Below, one piece after another: positions 1 through 9,079 of a DNA stretch of 64,000 nucleotides. The DNA lies in assembly GCF_024128855.1 (NCBI RefSeq), contig NZ_JAMYDV010000002.1, forward strand, positions 124,001-188,000. Direction: 5' to 3'. The notes under the pieces are model-generated. The model was given only the letters and a program-made list of their open reading frames with translations. It did no database searches and was not told the DNA's origin. The position numbers and the translations under genes are program-made. This DNA comes from Rhodovulum tesquicola (GTDB taxonomy: Bacteria; Pseudomonadota; Alphaproteobacteria; Rhodobacterales; Rhodobacteraceae). Every line of letters starts with the position of its first letter. Position 1 is the first letter of the stretch.

Positions 1-1020
1 GTGGCGGCAACCCGGCTGCAAACGCAGGACATCCTGTGGCTGGGCGTGGTCGGCGAAGGGTTCGACGCGGCGGCGTTTGCCGCGGGCAACGGGCTGACCC
101 TGCTGCCGCTGAGGGGGCGGGACCTGGCGCGGCCGGGGCGGGAATACGGGCTGGTCGAGGCGATGGTGCCGCCCGGGTCGGCCTTTGCCGGTCGTTCGCC
201 TGCCGCGGCACGGATGCGCGACGTTCTGGGGCTTTCGGTGATCGCGGTCCGGCGCGGGCAGGCGGTGCTGCCCGGTCCCGCCTCGGACAATGCGCTGCGC
301 GAGGGGGACACGCTGCTGCTGGCCGGGCCGTGGCGGGTGATCCGTCCGCTGGCGGGGCAGCGGCGCGATCTGGTGCTGCTGGACCTGCCCGAGGAGGCCG
401 AGGAATTCGTGCCCGAGCGGCGCCGCGCGCCGATTGCGGTGGCCGTTCTGCTGGGCGTGGTGGCGGCGATGGCGACGGGGGTGGTGCCGAATGCGCAGGC
501 CGCGTTGCTGGGCTGTCTGGCGCTGGGGCTGTTCGGGGTGATGGACACGCGGTCGGGCTATCGGGCGATAAGCTGGCAGACGCTGGTGCTGATTGCCGGG
601 ATGATGCCCTTTGCGCTGGCCCTGCAGCGCACGGGGGGCGTCGATCTGGCGGCCAATGCGGCGCTTGAGCTGATCGGGCCGGGCGAGCCGCGGCTGTTGC
701 TGGCGGCGCTGTTCATCGCGACGACGACATTGAGCCTGTTCATCTCGAACACGGCGACGGCGGTGTTGATGGCGCCCGTCGCGCTGGCGATTGCGCAGGG
801 GCTGGGCGCCTCGCCCTATCCGTTCGCGATGTGCGTGGCGCTGGCGGCCTCGACCGCGTTCATGACGCCGGTCTCCTCGCCGGTGAACCTGCTGGTGCTG
901 GCGCCGGGGGGGTATCGGTTCATGGATTTCGTGCGGATCGGCACGCCGTTCACCGTGGTCACGCTGGTCGTGTCGGTGACGCTGTTGCCGATCCTGCTGC
1001 CGTTGGGGATTGCGCCCTGA
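1..1020 (+). CDS. SLC13-family (ArsB/citrate-type) permease, C-terminal part
   Basis: The reading frame is open from the first base, so the true start lies outside the window. The visible 339 residues begin with a TrkA-C (RCK-C)-like cytoplasmic stretch at about 30-115, containing the typical phrases LREGDTLLLAG and VIAVRRG. About six hydrophobic membrane segments follow (residues 140-335), including SNTATAVLMAPVALAIA and TPVSSPVNLLVLAPG, the Asn/Thr/Pro-rich hairpin typical of the divalent-anion/sodium symporter superfamily. Family members are usually near 590 residues, so roughly the first half is missing. The substrate (sulfate, dicarboxylate or other anion) cannot be told. The gene converges on the next gene with a 3-base gap, so no separate terminator fits between them. 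Confidence 0.85.
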   Translation: MAATRLQTQDILWLGVVGEGFDAAAFAAGNGLTLLPLRGRDLARPGREYGLVEAMVPPGSAFAGRSPAAARMRDVLGLSVIAVRRGQAVLPGPASDNALREGDTLLLAGPWRVIRPLAGQRRDLVLLDLPEEAEEFVPERRRAPIAVAVLLGVVAAMATGVVPNAQAALLGCLALGLFGVMDTRSGYRAISWQTLVLIAGMMPFALALQRTGGVDLAANAALELIGPGEPRLLLAALFIATTTLSLFISNTATAVLMAPVALAIAQGLGASPYPFAMCVALAASTAFMTPVSSPVNLLVLAPGGYRFMDFVRIGTPFTVVTLVVSVTLLPILLPLGIAP

Positions 1021-1023
1021 GGC

Positions 1024-2343
1024 TTACAGGCTTTGCGCCAGCGCGCTGTCCAGCTTGGTCACGATCTCGTCGATATGGGTGTCTTCCAGGATGAAGGGCG
1101 GCGCCAGGAGCACATGGTCGCCCTGCCGCCCGTCGATCGTGCCGCCCATCGGGTAGCAGATCAGGCCGGCCTCGAAGGCGGCGGCCTTGAGGCGGGCATG
1201 CAGCTTGCGGGCGGGGTCGAAGGGCTGTTTCGTCTCGCGATCCGCGACGAGTTCGAGCCCGAGGAACAGGCCCCGGCCGCGGATGTCGCCGATATGGGGG
1301 TGCTGGCCGAAGGCGTCCTGCAGCGCGGTGCGCAGGCGGGTGCCCATGGTCCGGGCGCGGGCAACCAGACCGTCATCGGTCAGCCGTCCCAGCACCGCCA
1401 GCGCGGCGGCGGCGGCGACCGGGTGGCCCATATAGGTGTGGCCGTGCTGGAAGAAGCCGGAGCCTTCGGCGATGGCGTCGTGGATCGCGGCGGTGCACAG
1501 CATCGCGCCGACCGGCTGATAGCCCGCGCCCAGCCCCTTGGCGATGGTCAGGATGTCGGGGGCGATGCCGTCCTGGGTGCAGGCGAAGAGCGTGCCGGTG
1601 CGGCCCATGCCGCACATCACCTCGTCCAGGATCAACAACACGCCGTAAGTATCGCAAATCTCGCGAATTCGGCGGAAATAGCCGTCGACGGCGGGCACCG
1701 CGCCCAGCGTGGCGCCGACGACGGGTTCGGCGACGAAGGCCAGCACGGTTTCGGGGCCGAGGCGGAGGATCTCGGCCTCCAGCTCGTTGGCGACGCGCTG
1801 GCCGTAGTCGAATGCGCCTTCGCCTTCGGCCTGGCCGCGATAGGCGTAGCAGGGCGCGATATGGGTGGTCTCGATCATCAGGGGCGCAAAGGGTTCGCGC
1901 CGCCACATGTTGCCGCCGGTGGCCAGCGCGCCCAGCGTGTTGCCGTGATAGCTTTGCCGTCTTGCGATGACCCGGTGGCGGGCGGGCTGGCCGGTTTCCA
2001 GCGCGTATTGGCGGGCGAGTTTCAGCGCGGCCTCGACCGCCTCGGACCCGCCGGAGACGAGATAGACCCGATCGAGCCCCTCGGGCGCGTGCGCGATCAG
2101 CGTGTCGGCCAGCCGCTCGGCGGGGTCGGAGGTGAAGAAGCCGGTATGGGCAAAGGCCACGCGGTCGAGTTGCGCCCTGATCGCCGCGGTCACCGCCGCA
2201 TCGGAATGGCCAAGGCAGGACACCGCCGCCCCGCCGGATCCGTCGAGATAGCGTTTGCCAGTCTTATCAACGAGATAGACGCCGTCGCCGTGGTCGATGA
2301 CGGGCAGGCGGGCGCGGGAGTTGCGGGGGAAGATGTGGGACAT
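1024..2343 (-). CDS. Class III PLP-dependent aminotransferase (aspartate aminotransferase family)
   Basis: A 439-residue fold-type I aminotransferase. The SGGSEAVEAALKLAR helix binds the cofactor phosphate, LILDEVMCGMGRTG carries the Asp that pairs with the pyridine nitrogen, and TIAKGLGAGYQPVGA contains the Schiff-base lysine. It resembles omega-amino acid/taurine:pyruvate type enzymes more than ArgD, but the substrate is not readable from sequence. It starts at an ATG and is divergent from the RpiR regulator at 2467, with two TGAAAC/GTTTCA palindromes in the shared promoter region. That makes it a probable target of the regulator and a catabolic partner of the TAXI-TRAP transporter on the other side (inference). 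Confidence 0.85.
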   Translation of the reverse strand: MSHIFPRNSRARLPVIDHGDGVYLVDKTGKRYLDGSGGAAVSCLGHSDAAVTAAIRAQLDRVAFAHTGFFTSDPAERLADTLIAHAPEGLDRVYLVSGGSEAVEAALKLARQYALETGQPARHRVIARRQSYHGNTLGALATGGNMWRREPFAPLMIETTHIAPCYAYRGQAEGEGAFDYGQRVANELEAEILRLGPETVLAFVAEPVVGATLGAVPAVDGYFRRIREICDTYGVLLILDEVMCGMGRTGTLFACTQDGIAPDILTIAKGLGAGYQPVGAMLCTAAIHDAIAEGSGFFQHGHTYMGHPVAAAAALAVLGRLTDDGLVARARTMGTRLRTALQDAFGQHPHIGDIRGRGLFLGLELVADRETKQPFDPARKLHARLKAAAFEAGLICYPMGGTIDGRQGDHVLLAPPFILEDTHIDEIVTKLDSALAQSL

Positions 2344-2388
2344 GGGAGCTTTCGGACGCGAGTCGCGGGGAATGGTTCAACGTAAAAG

Positions 2389-2445
2389 TGAAACAGACGT
2401 TTCAGGAATTGACAACGCGCAAAACGGTTGAAACGCTATGTTTCA
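2389..2445. promoter_or_regulatory. Two palindromic operators, probable RpiR-family binding sites
   Basis: Two inverted repeats with identical arms occur in the divergent promoter region: TGAAAC-N4-GTTTCA at 2389-2404 and TGAAAC-N5-GTTTCA at 2429-2445, with centres about 40 bp apart. A TTGACA hexamer lies between them at 2409-2414 and could be the -35 of the rightward promoter, though no good -10 follows at 17 bp. TGAAA/TTTCA-armed palindromes are common operators for RpiR regulators. Assignment to the adjacent gene product is inference. Confidence 0.65.
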
Positions 2446-2466
2446 GCGAATCTGACAGGGGTGCGG

Positions 2467-3339
2467 ATGCCGGAGGGGCCATCCATCGAGGACAAGATCG
2501 CCGCGGAATACGGCACGTTGAGCGCCAAGCTGCGCGCGGCTGCCGATTACGTCGCGGCCAATCCGGTGGATGTGGCGACGCGCTCGCTGCGCGCGATCTC
2601 GGCCTCGTCGGGGCTGGCGCCGGCGACATTCTCGCGGCTGGCACGCGCGCTGGGCTTTGCCAGCTACGAGGAAATGCGCGAACTGTCCCGCAACGCGGTC
2701 GGGCGGCGCTATGTCAGTTTTTCCGAGCGGGTGCGCCGCTTGCAGGCCGAGGCGGAGGCGGGCGAACGGCCGCCCTTCCTGATGCGGCAGGCCAGTGCCT
2801 GTGCGTCGAATATCGAGGCGATGACCCGGCTGATCGACCCCGAACGGCTGGAGGCGACGGTCGAGCGGCTGCATGGCGCGCGCCAAGTGGTGCTGTTCGG
2901 CGCGCTTGGCTCGACCGGGATCGTCGAATACATGGCCTATATGGGCAATTACCTTGCCGCGAACTGGCGGCTGGCGGGGCGGATGGGGGCGTCGCTGGGC
3001 AGCGCGATGGCCGACCTGACGGCGGCGGATGCGCTGGTCGTGCTGACCAAGCCGCCCTATGCGCGGCGGTCGATCCTGGCCGCCGGGATGGGGCGCGAGC
3101 GCGGGGCCTATCTGGTGGTGATCACCGATACCCATGCCTGCCCGGCGCTGAAATGGGCCGATCAGGGCTTCATCCTGCCCTCGGAAAGCCCGCATTTCTT
3201 TTCGTCCTATGCCGCAAGCCTGGTGCTGGCCGAGACCATCATCGGGATGATGGCGGCCCGGGCAGGGCCGGAGGCCAAGGCCCGGATCGAAGAGGTGGAA
3301 GCGCGCAGTCACAACCTGGACGAACTCTGGAGCGCGTGA
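2467..3339 (+). CDS. MurR/RpiR-family transcriptional regulator
   Basis: A 290-residue regulator with an N-terminal RpiR-type helix-turn-helix (about residues 10-80; note [20 protein letters not shown]) and a C-terminal SIS domain (about 115-280; note [15 protein letters not shown] and [11 protein letters not shown]) that would bind a sugar phosphate or other small effector. I chose the ATG at 2467. An in-frame TTG at 2428 would place the start inside the second operator palindrome and has no ribosome site. It is divergent from the aminotransferase and 46 bp upstream of the TAXI-TRAP genes, so it likely controls both directions. A repressor role is usual for the family but is not shown by the sequence. 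Confidence 0.88.
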   Translation: MPEGPSIEDKIAAEYGTLSAKLRAAADYVAANPVDVATRSLRAISASSGLAPATFSRLARALGFASYEEMRELSRNAVGRRYVSFSERVRRLQAEAEAGERPPFLMRQASACASNIEAMTRLIDPERLEATVERLHGARQVVLFGALGSTGIVEYMAYMGNYLAANWRLAGRMGASLGSAMADLTAADALVVLTKPPYARRSILAAGMGRERGAYLVVITDTHACPALKWADQGFILPSESPHFFSSYAASLVLAETIIGMMAARAGPEAKARIEEVEARSHNLDELWSA

Positions 3340-3385
3340 GCGAAGACCAAGAAGCAAACCAAATCCATCGAAGGGAGTATCCTTG

Positions 3386-4354
3386 ATGCTTGCGAAACTG
3401 AAACTGACCGCGGCTGCCGCCGCCCTGGGCGCGATGGCCGCCCCCGTGGCCGCCGAGGAATTCATCACCATCGGCACCGGCGGCGTGACCGGCGTCTATT
3501 ACCCCGCGGGCGGCGCGATCTGCCGTCTGGTCAACAAGGACCGGCGCGAGCACGGCATCCGCTGTTCGGTCGAATCCACGGGCGGGTCGGTCTACAACCT
3601 CAAGACCCTGCGCGCGGGCGAGCTGGAATTCGGCGTGGTGCAGTCGGACTGGCAGTTCCATGCCTACAATGGCAGTTCCGAGAATTTCGAGGCTGACGGC
3701 CCGTTCGAGGGGCTGCGCGCGGTCTTTGCGCTGCATCCCGAACCGTTCACCGTGGTCGCCCGCGCCGATGCCGGGATCGCGAATTTCGAGGATCTCAAGG
3801 GCAAGCGGGTGAATGTCGGCAATCCCGGCTCCGGCCAGCGCGGCACGATGGAAGTGGTGATGGAGGCGCTGGGCTGGACCAGTGCCGATTTCGCCCTGGC
3901 CGCCGAGCTGCGCCCCGCGGAACAGAGCCAGGCGCTGTGCGACAACCAGATCGACGCGATGGTCTACACGGTCGGCCACCCCTCGGGCTCGATCCAGGAG
4001 GCGACGACGGCCTGCGATTCGGTGCTGGTCAATGTCGCGGGCGGGGCGATCGAGACGCTGATCGCGGAGCGGCCCTATTACCGGCATGCCACGATCCCGG
4101 GCGGGATGTATCGCGGCACCGACGCGGATGTGGAGACTTTCGGGGTGGGCGCGACCTTCGTTTCCTCGGCCGATGTGTCCGAGGAGGCGGTCTATGTGCT
4201 GGTCAAGGCGGTGTTCGAGAATTTCGACGAGTTCAAGGGCCTGCACCCGGCCTTTGCCGATCTGAAGCCCGAGGAGATGATCGCCGACGGCCTGAGCGCA
4301 CCGCTGCATGACGGGGCGGCGCGCTATTACCGCGAAAAGGGCTGGATCGAGTAA
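3386..4354 (+). CDS. TAXI-family TRAP transporter solute-binding protein
   Basis: A 322-residue periplasmic receptor. A Sec signal peptide with Ala-rich core ends near residue 24 (APVAAEE). The mature protein opens with [20 protein letters not shown], the hallmark of TAXI (TRAP-associated extracytoplasmic immunogenic) proteins, and contains [20 protein letters not shown], another family signature. It delivers ligand to the fused membrane protein encoded next. Members with known ligands bind glutamate, 2-oxoglutarate or related acids, but the ligand here is unknown. An AAGGGAG ribosome site sits about 10 bases before the ATG at 3386. The order regulator-receptor-permease-USP suggests one operon. 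Confidence 0.93.
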   Translation: MLAKLKLTAAAAALGAMAAPVAAEEFITIGTGGVTGVYYPAGGAICRLVNKDRREHGIRCSVESTGGSVYNLKTLRAGELEFGVVQSDWQFHAYNGSSENFEADGPFEGLRAVFALHPEPFTVVARADAGIANFEDLKGKRVNVGNPGSGQRGTMEVVMEALGWTSADFALAAELRPAEQSQALCDNQIDAMVYTVGHPSGSIQEATTACDSVLVNVAGGAIETLIAERPYYRHATIPGGMYRGTDADVETFGVGATFVSSADVSEEAVYVLVKAVFENFDEFKGLHPAFADLKPEEMIADGLSAPLHDGAARYYREKGWIE

Positions 4355-4374
4355 ACGGTTCTGCCATGATCGAC

Positions 4375-4402
4375 GGGCCGGGGCGCGGATGTGCCCCGGC
4401 CC
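4375..4402 (+). terminator. Intercistronic GC hairpin between TRAP receptor and permease
   Basis: A perfect 10-bp stem (GGGCCGGGGC at 4375-4384 and its complement at 4393-4402) encloses an 8-base loop. No T-tract follows, so it is more likely a partial terminator or a 3' RNA-stabilising hairpin than a full stop. Such a structure would let the receptor be made in excess over the permease, as is common for binding-protein transporters (inference). Confidence 0.6.
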
Positions 4403-4475
4403 CCAAGGCGCGGCAACAGCGCCGGTGAACGACATGCCGCGGCCCGCCCGCGGCCCAGCCGGGAGACGGAATGCC

Positions 4476-7085
4476 ATGGCGAGAACCGGTGGCGGCGGCC
4501 GCGCGCTCAGCGAAGAGGAACTGCAACAGCTTGTCGCGGCCTCGGATTCGGGGGCGCGAAACCCGGCGGGCGTGGTGGGGCTGTTCCTGGCGGCGGTGGC
4601 GCTGTGCTGGTCGCTGTTCCAGGTGGTGCTGGCCTCGCCGATGGCGAATGTCCTGCTGCCCAGCGACATCATCAACAATTCGCGCCAGATCCACCTGGCC
4701 TTCGCGATCTTCCTGGCGTTCTGCGCCTATCCCGCGCTGAAATCGAGCCCGCGGCGCAGCATTCCCGTCCAGGACTGGATCCTTGCGGGCGCGGGGGCGT
4801 TCATCGCGCTTTACGGAGTGTTCTTCTACGACAAGATCGTGCGCTCGGGCGGGTTGGCGGACAATACCGACAAATGGGTCGCGCTGGCGGGCCTCGTGCT
4901 GCTGTTCGAGGCGGCGCGCCGGGCGCTGGGCCCCGCGATGGCGGCGATCGCGACGATCTTCCTGCTCTACGTCTTCTTCGGCTCGGGCAGTTGGGTGCCC
5001 GACGTGATCCAGTGGAAGGGGGCGAGCCTGCAGAAGGCGATGAGCCATATGTGGATCACCGCCGAGGGGGTGTTCGGCATCGCGCTGGGGGTGTCGACGC
5101 GCTTTGTCTTCCTGTTCGTGCTGTTCGGGGCCCTTCTGGACAAGGCGGGGGCGGGCAATTACTTCATCAAGATGGCGTTTGGCGCGCTGGGGCATCTGCG
5201 CGGCGGCCCGGCCAAGGCGGCGGTGGTGGGCTCGGCGGCGACGGGGCTGATCTCGGGCTCGTCGATCGCCAATGTGGTGACCACCGGCACCTTCACGATC
5301 CCCTTGATGAAGCGGGTGGGCTTCACCCCCGAGCGCGCGGGCGCGGTCGAGGTGGCCAGTTCGGTCAATGGCCAGATCATGCCCCCCGTGATGGGGGCGG
5401 CGGCCTTCCTGATGGTGGAATATGTGGGGATCTCTTACGTCGAGGTCATCACCCATGCGTTCCTGCCCGCGATGATCTCCTATATCGCGCTGGTCTATAT
5501 CGTCCATCTGGAGGCGGTGAAGCGGAACATGCCCGCGCTGGGCGACCGGGTGGTGTCGCTGGGGCGCACGGTGGGCGGGATGTTCGCCTTCTTCGCGGGC
5601 TTCGCGGCGCTGTGCTACCTGGTGCAATATCCCGTGGGCTGGGTCGTGGCGCTGGTGCCCGAGGGCGCGGGCTTGGTGCTGGCGGGGCTGGTATTCGTCG
5701 CCTATGTCGGACTGCTGGCGCTGGCCGCGACCGTGCCCGACCTGGAGCCCGACGATCCCAATTCCGGCGATCTGCGGCTGCCGGTGGTGTCCGAGATCTA
5801 CAAGAGCGGGCTGTATTTCCTGCTGCCGATCGTCGTGCTGGTCTATTTCCTGATGATCGAGCAGAAATCGCCCGGCCTGTCGGCCTTCTGGGCGACGATG
5901 CTGCTGTTCGCGATCCTGGTCACGCAGCGCCCGCTGAAGGCGCTGTTCCGCGGCGGGCGCGAGATGGCGCCGGCCTTTGCGCAGGGCTTTCGCGACCTGA
6001 TCGGCGGGCTGATCGCGGGGGCGCGCAACATGATCGGCATCGCGCTGGCCACCGCCACGGCGGGGGTCATCGTGGGCACCGTCACGCTGACCGGGATCGG
6101 GCAGGTGATGGCCGACCTGGTCGAGTTCGTCTCGGGCGGGAACCTGATCCTGATGCTGGTCTTCGTGGCGATCCTGTCGCTGATCCTGGGGATGGGGCTG
6201 CCGACCACGGCCAATTACATCGTCGTCTCCTCGCTGATGGCGGGGGTGGTGGTGCAGCTTGGCGCGCAATCGGGGCTGATCGTGCCGCTGATCGCGGTGC
6301 ATCTGTTCGTGTTCTATTTCGGGATCATGGCCGATGTGACCCCGCCCGTGGGGCTGGCCAGCTTTGCCGCCGCCGCGGTGTCGGGGGGGGATGCGATCCG
6401 CACCGGGTTCACCGCCTTCTTCTATTCGCTGCGCACGGTGGCGCTGCCCTTCGTCTTCATCTTCAACACGGATCTGTTGCTGATCGACGTGACATGGACA
6501 CAGGGGATACTGGTGTTCATCGTGGCGACCGTGGCGATCCTGATCTTCACGGCCGGGACGATGGGCTGGTTCATCACTCGCAACCGTCTGTATGAAAGCG
6601 CGGCGCTGATCCTGATCGCCTTTGCCCTGTTCCGGCCGGATTTCTTCATGAACAAGCTGCAACCGCCCTTTGCCGACCTGCCGCCTGCGCAGCTGGAACA
6701 GGTGCTGGGCGAGGCCGCGCCGGGCGACGAGATCCGGTTGCGCGTGCTGGGGCCGGATTTCAACACCTTCGCCCCGCGCGAGACCAGCCTTGTCGTGACG
6801 GTCGGCGACGCGGCGGGGGGGGCTGCGCGGCTGGCGGCGACGGGGCTGATGCCCGAGGAGCGTGACGGGCTTGTGGTTCTTGACGAGCCGATGTTCGGCA
6901 CGCCCTATGCCGAGGCGCTGCGCGCCTTCGACTTCTACGGCGACGAGCCGGTGGAGATCACAGCGCTGCGCGTCCCGCAGGAGCAAGCGCCCAAGGAAAT
7001 GATGTTCCTGCCCGCCTTGCTGCTGCTTGGCCTCGTGGCCTGGGCGCAGCTGGGCCGGGCCCGCCGCGAGGAGGTTTCCGCATGA
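4476..7085 (+). CDS. TRAP transporter fused 4TM/12TM permease with C-terminal DUF3394
   Basis: An 869-residue inner-membrane protein in which the small (DctQ-like) and large (DctM-like) TRAP subunits are fused, as is standard for TAXI systems. The DctM half carries SGSSIANVVTTGTFTIPLMK and the paired GMGLPTTANYIVVSS repeat, which form the ion and substrate site of TRAP elevator transporters. After the last transport helices an additional region of about 180 residues (soluble loop plus terminal helix) matches the DUF3394 extension often found on TAXI permeases. I chose the ATG at 4476 with GGGAGACGG just upstream; the open frame runs further but lacks a ribosome site. Its last four bases overlap the next gene. 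Transport is expected to be sodium- or proton-driven. Confidence 0.92.
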   Translation: MARTGGGGRALSEEELQQLVAASDSGARNPAGVVGLFLAAVALCWSLFQVVLASPMANVLLPSDIINNSRQIHLAFAIFLAFCAYPALKSSPRRSIPVQDWILAGAGAFIALYGVFFYDKIVRSGGLADNTDKWVALAGLVLLFEAARRALGPAMAAIATIFLLYVFFGSGSWVPDVIQWKGASLQKAMSHMWITAEGVFGIALGVSTRFVFLFVLFGALLDKAGAGNYFIKMAFGALGHLRGGPAKAAVVGSAATGLISGSSIANVVTTGTFTIPLMKRVGFTPERAGAVEVASSVNGQIMPPVMGAAAFLMVEYVGISYVEVITHAFLPAMISYIALVYIVHLEAVKRNMPALGDRVVSLGRTVGGMFAFFAGFAALCYLVQYPVGWVVALVPEGAGLVLAGLVFVAYVGLLALAATVPDLEPDDPNSGDLRLPVVSEIYKSGLYFLLPIVVLVYFLMIEQKSPGLSAFWATMLLFAILVTQRPLKALFRGGREMAPAFAQGFRDLIGGLIAGARNMIGIALATATAGVIVGTVTLTGIGQVMADLVEFVSGGNLILMLVFVAILSLILGMGLPTTANYIVVSSLMAGVVVQLGAQSGLIVPLIAVHLFVFYFGIMADVTPPVGLASFAAAAVSGGDAIRTGFTAFFYSLRTVALPFVFIFNTDLLLIDVTWTQGILVFIVATVAILIFTAGTMGWFITRNRLYESAALILIAFALFRPDFFMNKLQPPFADLPPAQLEQVLGEAAPGDEIRLRVLGPDFNTFAPRETSLVVTVGDAAGGAARLAATGLMPEERDGLVVLDEPMFGTPYAEALRAFDFYGDEPVEITALRVPQEQAPKEMMFLPALLLLGLVAWAQLGRARREEVSA

Positions 7086-7522
7086 CTGCCTCTGTCCTGT
7101 GTGCGATCGATATCAGCCAGCCCGAAATCGATCTGTGCGTGCTGCGCGTGGCCGAGCGGCTGGCCCGGCTGGACGATGCCCGGCTGGATGTCATCACCGT
7201 CGTTCCCGATTTCGGGATGAGCGTGGTGGGCCAGTATTTCGACAAGGAGTTCCACGACCGCGCGGTGGCCAAGGCGCGCAAGCTGCTGGACGAGTTCGTG
7301 ATCGGGGCGATCGGGGCCGAGGCCAACAAGGCCGTCCGCCATATCGTCGCGACCGGCAAGGCCTATGAGGAGATCCTGCATGCCGCGCGCGAGGCGGGAT
7401 CGGACCTGATCGTGATCGGCGCCCACAAGCCCGACCTGCGCGACTATCTGCTGGGTCCGAATGCGGCCCGCGTCGTGCGGCATTCCGATTGCTCGGTCTA
7501 TGTGGTGCGCCAGCCCTGTTGA
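7082..7522 (+). CDS. Universal stress protein (UspA family) linked to TRAP transporter
   Basis: A 146-residue single UspA domain starting in an ATGA overlap with the permease gene, hence translationally coupled to it. The nucleotide-binding region is recognisable (DLIVIGAHKP and LLGPNAARVVRHSDCSVYVVR), although the usual G-S/T pair is GPNA here, so ATP binding may be altered. UspA proteins encoded at the ends of TRAP operons have a precedent in TeaD of the Halomonas ectoine transporter TeaABC, where TeaD modulates transport. A similar regulatory role here is inference. Confidence 0.88.
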   Translation: MTASVLCAIDISQPEIDLCVLRVAERLARLDDARLDVITVVPDFGMSVVGQYFDKEFHDRAVAKARKLLDEFVIGAIGAEANKAVRHIVATGKAYEEILHAAREAGSDLIVIGAHKPDLRDYLLGPNAARVVRHSDCSVYVVRQPC

Positions 7523-7530
7523 GCTGCGGC

Positions 7531-9024
7531 TCAGGCGTAGAGCGTGGCCCAGCGGTCCAGCATGTCGGTCTGAAGCCGTCTTGCGCGGGAAAGCCAGCCG
7601 CGCCCGCCCTCGGGGTTTTCGAGTTCCTGTGGGGACAGCCGCGCACGCCGGTCGGTATCGGCGGTGAAGATCGCGAAGGCCAGTTCCCGCCCGCCGGGGC
7701 TGGTGACATAGCCTGCCAGCGAGGACACGAAGTTCAGCGTGCCGGTCTTGGCCTGGATCGAGACGGGTGCGTCCTTGCGCGGGCGGCCCTGGGCGTCGCG
7801 CAGGTCGACCGGTTTCATCAGCGCCCGGAGCTGCGCCTCGGGCGCCACCGCGCTCAGCACGCGTACCATCTCGGCCGCGGACAGGCGCGAGGCATCGCCC
7901 AGGCCCGAATGATCGACGAAGCGCGGGCCGGTCGCGCCGGTGCGCGCCGCGAGCCATGCTGCCATCGCCTGTCCCGACGCGGCCAGCGTGGCGGGCTGTC
8001 CGCCGCGGGCCAGCGTCGAGGCCAGGCCCAGCGCCTCGGCGGTGACATTGGTGGAGTGGGTCATCATGCCCCGCAGGATGTCCGACAGCGGCGCGCTGAG
8101 ATGTTCGGCCAGCAGGCTGGCCCCGGCCGGGGGGGCGCCCGGTTCGGGGCGGGGCAGCGCGATGCCTGCGCCGCGGGCCAGCGTGTGGAACACCTCGGCG
8201 CAGTAGAGCGCGGGCTGGCGCACCGGCAGCCAGCGCGCGCCGCCATTGCCCAGCGCGCCGCGCGCCACCGACCATTCGTCCACGCCGCCCTTGGAGGAAT
8301 AGGTGTAGACGGGGGCCGCGCGGTCCACGATCTGCATGCGCGCGACGCCGACCGCGGGGGCGTAGCGGCGCGCGCGGGCGTCGAGCTTGACGCCATAGCC
8401 GCCGCCCTGGCGGGTCCATTCGAAATGGACGCGGTTGAAGTTGAGGTTCAGCCCCGAGATCGCCGGGTTGTAGCCGACATGGGGCGGCTGGGCCGGGTCG
8501 ATCGCGGGGAATTGCGGCAGCGCGCCCTCGTGATAGAGGAAGCGGCCCGCGACCTCGGTCAGCCCGCGCGCGCGCAGGTCCTGGACCAGATCGCCCAGCA
8601 TGTCGGTGTCGAGCACCGGATCGCCGCTGCCCGAAAGGATCAGGTCGCCCGCGAGCCGCCCGTTCGCAAGCGGGCCGGTGGCGAAGATGCGGGTGGCGAA
8701 GCGGTGCGACGGTCCCAGCGTGTCGAGCGCGTAGATCGCGGTCACCGCCTTGGCGACCGAGGCGGGGGGCAGCGCGAGATCGGGGCTGATCGCCTCGAGC
8801 AGCTCGCCCGTCGCGGTGTCGGCCAGCGCGATGCCCACCTGCGCCTCGCCCAGACCGGCGCGGGCGACGATCTGCTCGGCCTCGGCGGCGCGGCGCGCGG
8901 CTTCGGGCCGGGCCAGCGGGCGCGGGCTGCGCTCGAGCGGGGTGGCAAGCGCGGGGCCGGCTGCGCCGGCCATCAGCCCGGCCAGCACCCAGCGCCGCGA
9001 CAGGGGCGTGCGGGCGAATGTCAT
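7531..9024 (-). CDS. dacB: D-alanyl-D-alanine carboxypeptidase/endopeptidase, PBP4 type
   Basis: A 497-residue class C penicillin-binding protein (peptidase S13). The three active-site motifs are present in order: SVAK (SxxK) near residue 89, STN (SxN) near 322 and KTG near 424, with spacing typical of DacB because of the inserted domains. The enzyme trims or cleaves D-Ala crosslinks in periplasmic peptidoglycan. The start at 9024 (ATG) gives an N-terminus with twin arginines (SRRWVLAG) before a hydrophobic stretch ending GPALA, which suggests Tat rather than Sec export. It lies downstream of nadD on the same strand. Whether it also acts in beta-lactam signalling cannot be seen. Confidence 0.93.
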   Translation of the reverse strand: MTFARTPLSRRWVLAGLMAGAAGPALATPLERSPRPLARPEAARRAAEAEQIVARAGLGEAQVGIALADTATGELLEAISPDLALPPASVAKAVTAIYALDTLGPSHRFATRIFATGPLANGRLAGDLILSGSGDPVLDTDMLGDLVQDLRARGLTEVAGRFLYHEGALPQFPAIDPAQPPHVGYNPAISGLNLNFNRVHFEWTRQGGGYGVKLDARARRYAPAVGVARMQIVDRAAPVYTYSSKGGVDEWSVARGALGNGGARWLPVRQPALYCAEVFHTLARGAGIALPRPEPGAPPAGASLLAEHLSAPLSDILRGMMTHSTNVTAEALGLASTLARGGQPATLAASGQAMAAWLAARTGATGPRFVDHSGLGDASRLSAAEMVRVLSAVAPEAQLRALMKPVDLRDAQGRPRKDAPVSIQAKTGTLNFVSSLAGYVTSPGGRELAFAIFTADTDRRARLSPQELENPEGGRGWLSRARRLQTDMLDRWATLYA

Positions 9025-9079
9025 GGCGGGGAGTGAACCAAATCCGCCGCATCCCGGCAAGTCCGCAGATCGGGGGAGG

